Source: Rhabdornis inornatus (taxonomy: Eukaryota; Chordata; Aves; Passeriformes; Rhabdornithidae). From it: a stretch of 64,000 nucleotides of DNA. Below the pieces are notes generated by a model. It was not told the DNA's origin. It searched no databases and worked only from the letters and a program-made list of their open reading frames with translations. Shown in pieces: positions 13,797-27,632 of the stretch (position 1 is the first letter of the stretch; each line of letters begins with the position of its first letter). The DNA is taken from positions 1 to 64,000 of the forward strand of contig VWZS01002681.1 of assembly GCA_013397075.1 (NCBI GenBank), read 5' to 3'. Position numbers and translations under genes: made by a program.

Positions 13797-14430
13797 TTAC
13801 CAGAGGGTCTGTTTTCCTCTCTTTGCTTTTAGCAGTGGTAGAACTGTTACTGGGGATCCAAGACTTCTTGCAAGTTTCTGCTTCTCCATGTCTCTGTTAA
13901 AAGTCTCAAATACAGGGGAATTACCAGCCTCTCTTTGCTTGTGACAGATGTTTTTCATTTCAAACATAACTGATGTAGAGGCAAGGATAAACAGAGGGCC
14001 AGAAAGCACCAGTAAGCAACTTTCAGTAGATGAAATGGTACTGTCAGAGGTGTTTGTTAACATCTCTGTAACAGCATTTACATTGCTGACTGTCTCAAAC
14101 AGAGAAAGCAAAAAACTCCAAATCTTTTTGTCTCTCAGTGACAGCAAAACAGACCACACAGGTAGCAGTGCCACCTCTATCGTGCAGATCTAAGTGTTCA
14201 AAGCAGCTTCCTCTCCCTCTGTTGGCAAAATTACTTTAGTAGCATACTTTAGTATGAGGTTGGAATCTGACAGGTTGACACTACATACCACTGCCCCAAA
14301 GCATTCTGGCTGCATTTGTAATGTTTCAAAGAGCAAAAGCACCAGAATGTGTAAAAGGACTTTATCTGAGAGTGACAAAGGCAAGATATTTGCAGTTGAC
14401 AATGCCCAAGCAGTCATGGCTTTATGCTAA
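13797..14430. pseudogene. Possible ancient gene relic: frames open on both strands
   Basis: Over about 630 bases one minus-strand frame (14417 down to 13797) is broken by a single stop. One plus-strand frame from 13801 to 14430 is broken by two stops (near 13942 and 14191). This is unusual in AT-rich intron. The minus-strand translation carries an apparent internal repeat: SL.DK followed by LL.LFET occurs twice, about 80 codons apart. I do not recognise a family, and there are no intact start, splice or poly(A) signals that define a gene. It may be a decayed retrocopy or an old repeat, or simply chance. Confidence is low. Confidence 0.2.
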
Positions 14431-17400
14431 CTTTAATGGTCATCTACTAAAAACACAGAAGAGAGTGCCTCAGTCATTTTACACCTTTTTTGAAGATGGA
14501 CTTTTCTATTTATATTATCCCAAGCACAATTCAGACTCTGTAGTGCTTGCTCAGGTTTCTTCTTAATACCACAGAACTTAGGTCTTCCATATAATGACAA
14601 GAAATCACTTCATATTTAACTTCATACTACTGCAGCATGGCAAGAAATACAACATAGGCAGAAACAGTTATTTATGAATTTAAATGCAAAATCTAAAAGC
14701 AGAATGTTATGGAATATTAACTGCATTCCATCAAATTCAGGTTTTGCATATTATTTTATGTTTACCTACAATAAATTTTGTCAATGCATATATTTTATTT
14801 AAATGCAGTAAGGCTGGCCTTCTTTGTATGGTAATAATAGGTTTAAACCTATATCCTATTAAAACTCTCTGTGTAAGAAAACCTGTACAAGACAAAAAGG
14901 AAATATTCTTTATACTCTACTCCAAGATGTTAATGAAATCACACAAGGCCATAAAATGCTATTATTCAGAATTCATCTTAGTAAAAGAAGTTACTGGAAA
15001 AACGAAGTTCTAGCTCTTAGAACACCTCCTTAGAAAATACTCAGCACTTAGCTTTCTCTATTTCTTTCCACTCATAACTCAACCAGTGATGTATAGAAAC
15101 ATACATCACGAATACATGCAAATGTATACAAATATTTAAACGTCAAATGATGCTAAGTTTTCAAATATAAGGCCGTATTTAAATTCATGCCCTTAAAGGG
15201 AAAAAAGAAATATCCTTCATGTCTGGCAATACTCAAGGCCTTTTTTCATTATATCAAAATAGACATTTTCATTTACGTGTTTACATTTCCCTCTCCATAG
15301 GTACCATTTCTACTGGACTGAAGGAGCTGGTCACATTATGGTGGGTTTCCTCAACACATTTGAAGCATGATTTATTAGTTTGCTATAGGTCATAAGAAAT
15401 CATAATAGAATCACACTCCTACAGACTGTGGCACACTATAGTAAATGAGATTAAATACTACAAACGTAAAACAATATGATTAAATAGCACTCTAGTTCAA
15501 TCCCACATAGCATAACCCCTGCTTTAGTTGTATTAGAGGATACTGAGAAAACCCCAGTTCCTTGCAGAACCCTACAAGTACTGGGCTGTGGCTTTCAGGA
15601 TGTGTCTTGAACTGCTGATTGTTGCAGGACACAGTGCAATGCCTCATGCTCAGGGAAGGAAGACCTTTTAAGTAGTACAGGAGTCAGATTATGTAGGAGA
15701 ATAGATTGTGGGAGAATAGCAATGGGGTGCAGCTGTATAAGACAGGATTGAAGGAGAAGCAGCATGGAATGTTGATGTGTGTTGACCAACCACAAAAGAG
15801 GCACAAAGGTGTTATGCATGTGAGGGAAAAGATGTAAAGAGTTAGGAGGAGAGAGGTGTTGTTGGAACTAGCAGCCTGTGTTGGGAGAGAAAGGAGTCAG
15901 TGTTCCATGGTGCTGCCTGTGGGATTGCAACAGAGAAAAGGCAGAAGGCTTTATTAAACTGCTGATGCTTGTTACCATCTTCAGCATCAGCCTTTTGAGC
16001 CCATTGTCAATGAGGGGAAAGGTATGAAAGTTTTTACATAAAGGATTGACACTTGTGTCAGTTGAGAGTCCACCATCAATTCAGTTAGTGTCACATGTAA
16101 AGAGTAAGTGACAAGATTACACCTGATTTGTCACCAATTTTTGTCATACCACAAGAAGCTTCTTCTAGAAGAGGATATGTAATTTCCTGGCTTTTCTAAA
16201 ATGCCACACAAGTATTTCAAAAAGGTGCTAGATAGCCACTGAGAACATTCCTGTAAGCATAGCCCATATTTTTTGCTTTTCTTAGAAGTGCTAGTACCCA
16301 ATTTTTGGATGCATCTTGATTCCACACTGTGACAAGCCCAGGCATGTTGCAGGCTTCACCCCTACAATTTCCCTGGAACAGAAAACAAGAGGTACATTCC
16401 ATAGGAGTCACAGCATGTGATGAGTAGATGAATGAATACTGGTGTAGATGGCAGGACATCAAGATCCAGAATATGCTACAGTGCACATCAAAACGTAAGT
16501 CAAGATATAGGCAAAAAAGACTGTGGAATGAATATTTATGTCTCTTCCCATTCAAAACCTTTTGAACCCATTTTGTTAGATTAAATGCTTAGAAGCTGAG
16601 AAAGTATTCTAAGAAAGCATCGCTATGGATTGCTGTGCTCTTTCATGTTTTTCACTTGACATCTCTTTTGTCAGTAGCTGATTCTGGAGAAACTATGAGT
16701 TAGACTCTACACAGCCACACAGTCTGTTCATAGAACTGAGGTAGGAAGTATGTTTAGAACTGGTAACGATTTTGCACTTAGGAAGAAAATCTTCAGAAAA
16801 TGGAAACACTTATCAACTTGTATACTTTGATTTGCACAGAAATGAAAGGTAGTGATAAATCCTAAGCAAACATTGGAGTTTATCAATATTTAGAGAAAGA
16901 AACAAATGCTTTCTTGAAATTTGTAAGGCTGCATTCAAAAGAGGAGATTAAATATTCCAGAACAATCACAGTTTTAGCTTTTAGGCCTAAATTAATTCCA
17001 CCATCTGTCAGTGTTTGCTAAAAGATCTGTCAGGAAGTCAGCCATCCTGGTATATCTCTACAATCAACAAAAAATACAGACACCTAAAAAAGGTAGTGAA
17101 CTGAATTATCCGCTGAATTATCTGTGTCTCCAATAGTAGAAGGAGCAGAGAGTGACTTGCCTCCCATGTAACACCTTCAGCTGTGGTTTCAGTTTGGCAG
17201 CAGGGCTGTTTCAGCCACCAGGGCTCAGCTCTGCTGTGTCTTCCATGGCCATTCAGGCTCTTGGGAGTGTTTGTGCAGCTGAACAGTGGATTGGCTTGGG
17301 GACTTGATGTGGATGGAGAAGGGAGGAAAGAAGGTTTTTTCAGCTGGATATATTTCCCAATTAGTTCACCATGCAGCTCCAGGTAGTTTTATAGACAACT

Positions 17401-20400
17401 AAAGGAATGATAGAGAGATGGGAAAAAGCTGCTAAGGAAAGATGAAAAGGACACAGACTGCTTAGGCAGGCATTTTGGAAACTCAGTTTTGATTAAGGTC
17501 AAGGGTCAACAATACAGCAGCCTTTAGGTTTTCTGATACAGATCAAAAATATCAGAGCCCCATTAATCAAATCACTGATCCACTATTAAATTTATTCTGC
17601 TGGTCTGAAGTGGTGTAACAATTTTGAATATTTATTTTCCTACAGATTAGCTAATGCCACTCAAAAATCAGTTGTCCTACTCACTTCCCTATCACTGACT
17701 GCCATAAAGATGGCGTAAAAGCTTTAAGCCAGTGAACTTCGTATTGTGTACTCTGCCTAATTCAACAGATACGTGATCATGTGCACATGTTTCATCCAGC
17801 TCTAATGTTGCTGGGCATTATGTCAATGCACAGATCTTGGTATTAATTACTATAGAAACACAGCCCAAGTAGCTATACCGGATGAATCCAAATCTAATCC
17901 AAATGTACTGAGACATGTCCTGTTCAAAATAATTTCAGCATCAAGATAATATTTTAGAAAACAGAAAATGTTTTCACCAATACTCCCCAAATTTAATGTC
18001 ACTTTTAACCCTGTGCAAATGCTTACTTATTAAAGTGACTTAACACTTGAAGCACTGTCTGGAAGCTGTATAACCAGCACCAAATATAATGTTGCTGTTT
18101 AAAGCTCAAAATAACAGCAAACAGAGTAAGATAGCCTTTGCTCTGATCCAGTAAGTACATTAGTAGGACATTAGCACTTATTTAATAGAATAGAATATTT
18201 TAGAAGTTTTCTCTAATGTCTGACTACAGTAAAGTTCAGTGCTGGAAAACAAGCATTTCAGTGTAAGTGATTAGGCACTTTGCTCCTAGACACAGCATTC
18301 TGTCAAAGACAGACACAAAACAAAACCATGTCATAACAGGCTGGAGACCAGATAACAACCATTACTCCCTACTGTGAAAACAAACTAGTCTGCAGTCATG
18401 TATGACTGACTGAACTGATCTGTTTCCAACCTTCCCAGAAATCCTTAATACAATAGGCAAAGCTATTGAGGATGTAAATATCCTAATGTAAACAGAACTT
18501 GGAGATCAATGTGTCTGTATTTTTTTCAAGCATGTAATTCAATTATACATTTAATTATCATTAGCCAAAACCCAACAGTGAATGGAAACGTTGCTCAAGA
18601 TAAATGCCCATAAAAAATGAACCAGCACTAATTTTACTAGGATTTAGCTTAAAGAGTTCTAGCAATTAACTGCCAAAAAGAAAAAAACAAAATCCAAATG
18701 GCACCATGCTGTCACTTCGCAAAATCTGTATCTAGAGGACAAAAAAAGAAAAAAAATACACACACCATTTTAGAAAGAAAATTTTGAACTCAATTTCATA
18801 TTCACTGAAGTCATCAGCAATACATCAAGATTTGATGTAGGCTCAGCGTAACTGAAGCTGAACAATCATGAGTTGGAACATTCCAGTGAGTTGAATGAAA
18901 TGTTGCATAACTATCTACAAATCAATTTACCATGTCAATGACAGTTTGAAAAGTGTCGTTTTCCTCTGGAAACCAGCGCTACATTGACAACTGTAATACA
19001 TTCCACCCTTCAGTACCTGAAAAGATTACGAAATACAGTCCCAATGCACACAAAAACCAACTGAAATACATCCAGCTTCACTGCAATCATCAACTGAAAT
19101 AATTTCCTAATCTGTTCACAGTAGCAGTTACAAAAATGTCATATTTACATCCATGTTTTAAGACAGTGATACCTATGAGCTGTAGAAGTTGTGTAATTGT
19201 TAAATCAATATTGAAGTTGTCAGAAAACATTGAGGAAATACAGTGACCTACTTGTACACAATCAGTTCTAGTTCCTTCTGAAAACTTCAGTAGCTAAACA
19301 CATTTTATGAAAAATCAATTTCTACACATGGTCCAAAAGTCTTGTCTTGACCAAGAGAATGTAGAAGCAGGACTGTTAGCTGAGTAACTAACTGCTTCCC
19401 ATTAAATTTGTAAAACCCTTTGGTAGTGATCTGAAGAATTATTGGATGGAATGCATAATACTTGTATCTCATTATCTTGTGAGCAATTCTCAAAATAACC
19501 CACTACAACAAATTATAGTTAAATACCTTCTCACTATATCCTTCCACTCAGACTAGAATGTCTTACAGGGCTTGATCCAACTCTCATAAATTTGAGTTGA
19601 ACTTTGATACTGAGCTGATAAAAAAAAATGATGCAGTGATCAAGTCTTAATTCATGGCAAAGTCCTTAATGGAAGAGTCAGAACTGTGCAAGCAATCAGT
19701 CTCTCCTCAGTAGGGATGAGGTGGGATGTACACAAATTAGCTTGGTTTAGACCTTCTGATACGATCTTTCCAAATGAGGAAGATATTTGTGACACAGACT
19801 TCTGTCAATTATGGTATGTTAAGATTACTGCGTTTTGTTAAGGTGAAGACTGTGAGAGCAATAGGAACTGAAATACAAGTGAAGCCTTTTCCAAATGACA
19901 ACTTTTATAAAAAAGCAGAGTATATTATTTTGTAAATCCATGCCAAAATATGAATGTTTGATTTTTTGTTAAACTGATGTTTAACAATGCCTGTTATTGT
20001 CTGGGTAAAGTTCCCCAGTGATCTGCATTCAGAGCAGTATCCCAGGCTGAATCAGGGTATTTGTTTATCATCCTTTGTGACAGAGAAGCTCAGGTTGCCT
20101 TAGTTCATTCCTTAGTCTTTAGGAGACAACACAGAAATCTTACCTCTCTTTTGTTTTACCTCCTGAAGCAGCAGGATATTGGAAATGAGGTGTGTTCGGT
20201 GGCCTTGATTTTCAATTCCCAGTTTTCTAAGATCAACTTCAGTAAGATGGAATAAGTCCTGTAGCAAATGCCAGAGTAAGGAAAATATTATACTATTAAT
20301 ACCGGAGAATTCAAGTGTCTTTCAGATATGTTTGATGTTTCTGGTGCCACAAGTTACATAACAGCAAATGTAAGCATATTTATATTTTATATGAAGCCCC

Positions 20401-20541
20401 CTTGTCATGGTAAGGTACATCATTGAAGGAATGAGCTATTTTTCCTTTAAAACATTAATTCCTTGTCTCTCAATTTTTTCTCAAAACAAATCTGGTCACC
20501 TTAGCTGGAGAGTTCCTAAATACAATGACTCCTTTGAGTTT

Positions 20542-20559
20542 AAAAAAAAAAAAAAAAAA
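20542..20559. repeat. A18 homopolymer
   Basis: An uninterrupted run of 18 A on the plus strand. The flanks do not show a target-site duplication or a retrocopy body, so I call it only a mononucleotide repeat. Confidence 0.9.
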
Positions 20560-23500
20560 TGCCCGAAAGTGCTGGTATGCCAATTGCATTTAATGAAGGA
20601 AGATAAATCTCAGCATGAACTGATAGGAATAATGATTTTAGAAAGGAAGGTTTTGTATAACTGAGAGGATATTCATTGTAATAATAGATAACATGAGTTA
20701 ACAGTGGCACTGTTTTCAAGAACAAGAATTTCCATATAATGCATTTGAGTAATCAAACTTGAACTGTTCTCTTTTAATGCACTTTCTCTCTGAAAACTCA
20801 TTACTATTTTACTTTCAAAATAAGCTGCTCAATAACTCCAGACATTATTTATAAGGCAGTATAGAATTTCAGTTTGATGTTATTTATAAGTAGGTACAAA
20901 GCTTCATTTGATGATGAAAACTTTCAGAGCAAATAGAGAATATATCAAAATATATTTCTTTATATTTTTACTGATCTGTATATTCACTGTAAATAAGATA
21001 AAGAGAGGTACATGGAATGTACAGTATTTTGTTACTAGGAAGTCATGTTACCGAAAGTGGCTTTTTCTAATGGAAATTTGCAATTCAGACCCCAAAACAC
21101 AAAATTAGATTGATTCACTGTGTAAATAATAAGACAATTGACACAGAATTTCTGAAACTGTAATTTTAAAATCTATCTTTCAAACTAAAACCACTTCAGA
21201 AGCTTGACATTATTTGCTTTAGACTGAATAATGCTCAAATTACTGAAAGCTTCAATTTCTTAAGTCATTACCTAACACTGTTGTAAAAGAAAAAAAGGTT
21301 CTCATTGTTGGAGAACTTCAGTCGTGCCTGAGAATGTAATATTCTTTCTCAAATAACTCATACATAACTAATGACAGGAGAAAATGACAGAGAGTTGCAT
21401 AATTCTTATTTCTAATATATTCATTTCTAGGTTTGCCCAAATGCAAAAGTTTGTACTTTCTTTTCAGTAGAAAGGGTTTTTCAGCTTTGGCAACAGTGAC
21501 GGAGGGTGCCAGTGCTTTTCTCAAAGACCCAACATCTCCCAAATCCCAAAATCATTCTCCAGAAAAACACACAAAGGAGTACAAATGCAATATGCTTGCT
21601 CTTCAAACTTCAGCAAAAAGTTTGTAAGAAGGAACACAACTAAGAATGTTAACTCCAGTACTGAACAGCAGATGCTCAGGGTAACACAATGGAAACTTTT
21701 ACAAACACATTTTGGTTGGGGTTTTTTAGTAGCTTTAAATATCTTACTTAACATTTTCTCAATAACTTTATTGAAAAAGGACAAGTCTCACCTCTATACC
21801 ATCATATTGTTCAAAGAGTGTGCAATATTCTGCAAGACCAAGCTGGGTCAGCCAGTTAGAAATTGGTAAATACTTCATTATCTATCTCTTCCCAATGCCT
21901 ATAAATCTGAAAAACAAAACCAAAATACAAATAACATTGCTTAGGAATGTTAACCTGAATTCAGAAAGCACTTCAAAATTGCAAGTTTCACTATTATGGC
22001 CAAAGAGATTAACAGTTTTTTGGCTGTATGGTAAGAGGTGTATTATAACCTGTGCATTAAGATTTTTACCTTTATTTCACTGTTTCATTGTAATCCTCAC
22101 ACAAGCAGGGAATGTTGAATACTATATTTTGTTTAGCTCTTGCAGCTGAATTAATCTTTTAGAAATCAATCAACAGAGTCACTTGATACTGCAGTATCAA
22201 TTAAAATATACTCAGCCTTTGTATTCAAAGAATGTTTCTCAATACCTCGTTCCGTGATGTCATTCTTCTTACATGTGTGACACATGAAAAAGTGCATTAA
22301 ATTAAGAGGAACAGCAAAAGGAGCAGTGTTTTCTGTAAGAATATGAAGGATGAAACTGCATTCTCTGCATTCTCTGTAAGACTGTCAAAATGACTGAGAT
22401 TCTGTGGTGGGTGTTTGTCCAAGGTAGGGACATAGCTACAGTCAACCTGTTACAGAATATTTCTTAGGAAAAAAGCAACTGAAAGATTTTTACTATTTGT
22501 TCTCATCATGTCATCTGAATTTGAGTTATCTATAAATTAAAATATTTTTCATTACTTTTATCCTCAGTTGCTAAGCTGAAATAAAAGATAGACATTAAGA
22601 TGGATATATGATGTACATCAGAAGATAAAAGACATAAAATACTCTCCCACTATCACTGCTACATGCAAGCAGTTATGCAAGATCTGCACAAATAGTTAAG
22701 CTTCCAAGAATTGCTGCATTTCTGAAGACATGTCTACGTGAAAGTTTGAGCATAGCTTAAAACAATTCAAGGATGCCCAATTCTAAATCTGTAACTTGTG
22801 GTCTGAACATTTTTTGTCAGAACACTGATGCCAGAAGCAGAAAATGCTCGTATTCAGACACCTAGTGCATTTAATTGTATATTTTTATTATTTTATTTTT
22901 AGTTGAAGATCTTTCTCTCATCTATACTTCAGAAGAAGTAGTTGCTCATTAGCTCTGGATACACTATCTGTAATTATGACTTTTCAGCTACAAACTATAT
23001 GTTCTAGTACATCTGCCTACTCTGAATACACAAGAAGCTGCCCCAAAGGCTGACATGTTATGGTCAGCAAAGAGTCAGTGTTGCTTTCTGTGAGATGGGG
23101 AAAGCCATTTAGCATTCTCGTAATTCTTGGAACACTAGAAAGGATTTGATATCTTTCTTCTTCTTCTTTCTATTTTGTTTTTTAAATAAAAATTGCAAAC
23201 CTAAAAATAGTATTCTACAGAAAGGTAGGTCATGGTAGCAGTATTATTTGTGTCAATGGACAATACATTCCTAGAAATGTTTTTAAAAGCATTTCAGTTA
23301 GAACAGCAACTGTTAGTAATATAAAAAATGTTTTGGACCTGATATTGTTTTGGAAGCCTCTGTGAATTTTGCCTCAGTACTCAACCTTGGAAAAAAGTAT
23401 AAAAGTCAAAATGGTTGCACTTCAGAGACACATACACAGTTACACTGTGGAAGCTGTAACTCTGGAATTTGTCACTTTATAGTCTGTTAAAGAACAAATC

Positions 23501-24284
23501 TGCTAATTTGCAAGTCACATTGTGAAATCTCTCTATTGTCCATTGGAATACTGTGTTATATTATTTGCTTTATTGCCAATTTTTCATTATTGTGAAAATA
23601 CTGCAGGCTATGGATGATGAATGTACATCTAAAGAACTGTGGCATTCCAGTAACTAAGAGTATCTTGTGGAGTAACACTGACCAGAAAATCTCCATGTTT
23701 AATTGGCACACCGCAAAAGAATTTCCTTGAGGAATGTTATAGCCACAGAGAACATTCTTATGTGAGGCGAGGACAAGTTCAGCCGCTGACATCTTTCATT
23801 TATGGCTTGCTTTAAACAGGTACTTTCAGATTGCAAGATGGTCAGCACGAAGGGCATATGATTCTCAGAGAGATAAAAGGAAAAACACAGCTAGTTGGCT
23901 AAAACATAAATAAAACCGTGGGCAAATACCTCTTTTCTGGTTCATACATTTTAAAGTAAGAGACTTCAAATTTGTTGTCATAAAGGAGCTTGTTTTCAAA
24001 ACTGCTTAGCAATTTCATTAAGAATATATTTTTTGAGACTACAAATTCTATATTTAATTGTGAATACTTAGGGTTTCATATTAGTACAGGACAATTTAGA
24101 AAATCTACAGTAATTGCTAGAAAATCATCACACTTATCATCCCCGAACAAAGAGAAATTCTGCACTAAGCATGAAAGGAATCCCAGAATTTCCACAGAGC
24201 AACATTCTGTTTTATAATACAGTGATAAATAGTGGCTATCTAATCTTACTTGGCCAGCTGCCTTTGCTCTGTTATTAATTTATA

Positions 24285-24365
24285 CACCCCCCCCAAATCA
24301 ACAAATAAATGCAAACCAAAATACCAATACCCCTGTTGTCCAAACCCCCATACAAAAAAAAACTC
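24285..24365. repeat. A/C-rich low-complexity tract
   Basis: It starts with a run of C and continues with AAATCAACAAAT, CAAACC and ACCCCC words, ending in an A run. It is similar in composition to the tract at 5281-5390. Confidence 0.6.
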
Positions 24366-26750
24366 AAGCAGAAAATGCTGTTACCTTTGTATGACAAGCT
24401 ACTAAGAAATAAAAGATGCGTTACTTTCAAATATACTGCAATTACACCTTTGAGTGGGATTATTTATGGCACATTTTTCCATGGTAAGTCTTTGCTAACA
24501 CCTTGCTAGACTTATCCTTTTTGTTTTAATGAAAAGTTTGTTCCTACAGCTGAAGGAGAAAAAAATTCCCTTTCTCTTACAAGTCAACTAATTGCCGTTC
24601 TGGTCTTTCTGCTAATGGTAGTTTTGGTGAATAAACTCAAATAGCTTTTATTTAACCAATATTACACTGTTCATTGGATGCTGGGTATAGCCTAGTGGTC
24701 AGGACTCAAAATATATTCATAGCCTGAGCAAGGTTAAGAGTAAAATGGATTTGCAAAACAAATTGTAAAACCCACTAAATATATCATTATGAGATGTGGT
24801 TGTAGGCAGAGGGAGTTTCCTATTCTACTTTTACACTATTTATCTCTGACAACAGGATTAACTTTTCCTTAAGGCAAGTAATGCCAAATTTTTAAGATGC
24901 AAAATATGATTATGAACACACTGGCAAAGTGTGTGGCAATTTTTGGGCACATACTTTTTCCCTACTAAGAAATGAATACCCTTCCTTTCCAGGGAAAGGA
25001 AAGGAAGAAAAAAAATGTCAGCATGTATTGCAGAGAAATACAAGATCTCTGTTCTATTTATTTATTCTAGACACTGTCAGTTCCTGTACATCTAAGGACC
25101 TACAAAAAGAGATCATCATAGGTTTAGTAAGGTCACCAGATTTTTGGGATAGAACCACTAAGGTTACATGACTTGCTTCTATTTATTCAGTTATACTTCT
25201 GTTATTACTTAACAAGCTCAGGAGTGAAGCTATTCTGGACTCCTGACATGGAAGGTCTTGCAGAACTATCCACATAATTTATACCATTTCAAGGTATTTC
25301 AGGGGTTTTCACATAAAAATAAACAATTTGAATCCCACCTAGCTTTGTATAAATCTATTTCTGACCACCACCTGTTCAGAGGATTTTATGAAATCAAGTT
25401 ACTGCTAAAAAGTTATGAAATTAGTAATAATGGGAGATTCCTAGCATGGCTCTCTGATCTATCGAACTGAACTTTCACTCTCAGAGTGCTTTTGCTTTCC
25501 TGCATTCTCTTTCACAGTTGCAGTCATCCATATAGGGGCACCCGTGATGCAAACACACAGAGAAAGGTGTTTTATATGTAGCTTTTAAATCCAATTGTTC
25601 ACACTACAGTGCTTTACTAGACTGATAAGTCATTGCTTCTTTCCTCTATCACAGTACCCCAGAACCATTAAAAATGCTGCTGCTGACGTTGGCTTGTTAT
25701 ACTGCAAACACAAGGTAAGTAATATGTAATATCAGATTATTACTTCAGCTATGGTTTTAGCAAATTAGCATCACTGTAATTTTTTAAAAAGTGTGTATGT
25801 GTGTATGACAAAGGCACCACGACTGAGTAACTCCACATCACTTTGTGATTATAGTAAGTATTCCAGGCACAGTAATTAATGCTCCTTTTTCAGTCTCCCT
25901 TTGGGATTCAGGCAGTAATATGACAAGGATTAAGCCACATATCATGGTATAATCCTGCCCCAACAAAATTACTCATGTGAGTCAGCACAGCCAGCAATTT
26001 CATCTCATCTGGAAAGTCATTTCCCTTATTGTGCCTTTTCTATTTCAGCAAAATTGACTTGGATCGTACTTACAGATTAAAATTAGCCTCCTGCTGTGAC
26101 AAAATTATTTATTAGTATAAATTGATTTATTGGACACTTGCCTAAGTAAATTTTCTTAAGGTTTTTAATCACTTGAACTTGGCATGCTTTCCTAATTTGA
26201 ATGAAAGCCCATCAATTTTGTTTTCAGATAGATTCTGATGTACTTCCACTTCAGATGTACCTTTATCTTTTTCTGTCACTAATGACATCAACAAACCCTC
26301 TAAGTTACAGCCTCAATAAATCTGACCTTTCCATGCAACATCATGTACACCTCAGGTCCTGTGTTGTGGAACCGAGTAATAACTGACCAAAGGTCTGTTC
26401 CCCTTTGCTGATGACAACTATTTGTGCTTAACTAAGCAATTCATTCAGCAATGTTGTATTGTAATGCATGTTTGAGTGGCAGAAAGTTTCTGCCATTTGA
26501 GTGTCAGTTTCTGAATGCTGTAGAATGAAAAACTAAAAAAAATTGGAAGTGGTCATGAAGCTTGTGATGTCACATCTCAGAGATCTTACCATAATACAAA
26601 AAAACTACCTCCTCTTTTGCAGACCAGGTCATAATTCTATTTCTCCTCTCTCTTCTTTAAACAATTTGCCAAGTGTAAGACATGTTGTAAGTATACAGTT
26701 AATTTTTGAAAAGACAAAGATTTACAATTTAAGACAGTTAATCTGTGTAT

Positions 26751-26792
26751 TTTGGAAAAATCTCAAAAGATTTTGGAAAAATCTCAGAAGAT
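26751..26792. repeat. 21-bp direct tandem duplication
   Basis: Two adjacent copies of a 21-base unit beginning TTTGGAAAAATCTCA differ at a single base (AAAAGAT versus AGAAGAT). This indicates a recent local duplication. Confidence 0.85.
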
Positions 26793-27597
26793 AATTGTTT
26801 TGTAAAAGGAATACAAAAGGCAGAGTGGGAAAGCCAGAAGGTATCAGTCAATGACCCCAAAGCTTGCTTCATCTCCACAGAAGTGTCAAAATTTTAGTGA
26901 GAAAAGTAACCTTGTTCTCTGAGATTTGTTTCTACGGTAATGGTAATTTGCAATATTTTCCATGACACTTGTTACTGCCTTAAATAAATTTTGCAGTTAA
27001 GAATTGGACAAGTTTCTCCTAACCTAATAAAGCCATAGGCTGGTAATACATTTACTAAATTCTATTATAAAGCCAAGTCCATCTTTTCTGCTAGCAAAAA
27101 GGGAAGTGCTCCTGCAAGATGGGGCAGGAGACAGAAACAGCAGAAATACCTGAAAAGCAATCCAGCAGCAGAACCAAAGTGTCAGACACTGAGCAAATAA
27201 ATACTGGTACTGTGCACTAATCATCAGAGAAAGCACTTCTTGGGCCAAGGATTGTGGCTAAAAAGAGTTGGAAACTAGGACCAAAAGTTCCTTCCTCTCT
27301 GTATTCACAGGAACAGATGGTATGTTGGTATGTTGCACATAAGCTGGAACGACATCACAAGCAAATAATCTCCATTCTTTTTTTCAGATAGGAACAATAT
27401 GCAAAACCTTGATGCTCTGCATGAAAAGCAATAAGTGACAATAACTCATTGTGTATTATTAGTACAATTAGATTCCAACTCTAGACTTGTATGACAAAAC
27501 ATCTTACAAGGGAAGAACTACCTAAGTAAGAAAGAATGTGACCTATGTAGAAACCTCATGCACAAGGCATCAAGGCTGCAAAGGGAAGAAGAAAGCA

Positions 27598-27632
27598 TAA
27601 GAACATAATGTAAAAAGAGGCTTATGTTCTTA
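27598..27632. repeat. Inverted repeat, 11-bp perfect arms
   Basis: TAAGAACATAA (27598-27608) is followed after 13 bases by its exact reverse complement (27622-27632). It is short and may be chance in AT-rich DNA. Confidence 0.7.

Noticed and set aside
15400..15430. AATAGAATCACACTCCTACA as a possible CR1 end
   Set aside because: Only a few matching bases, without the GGTTGGAA core seen at 32.86 kb.
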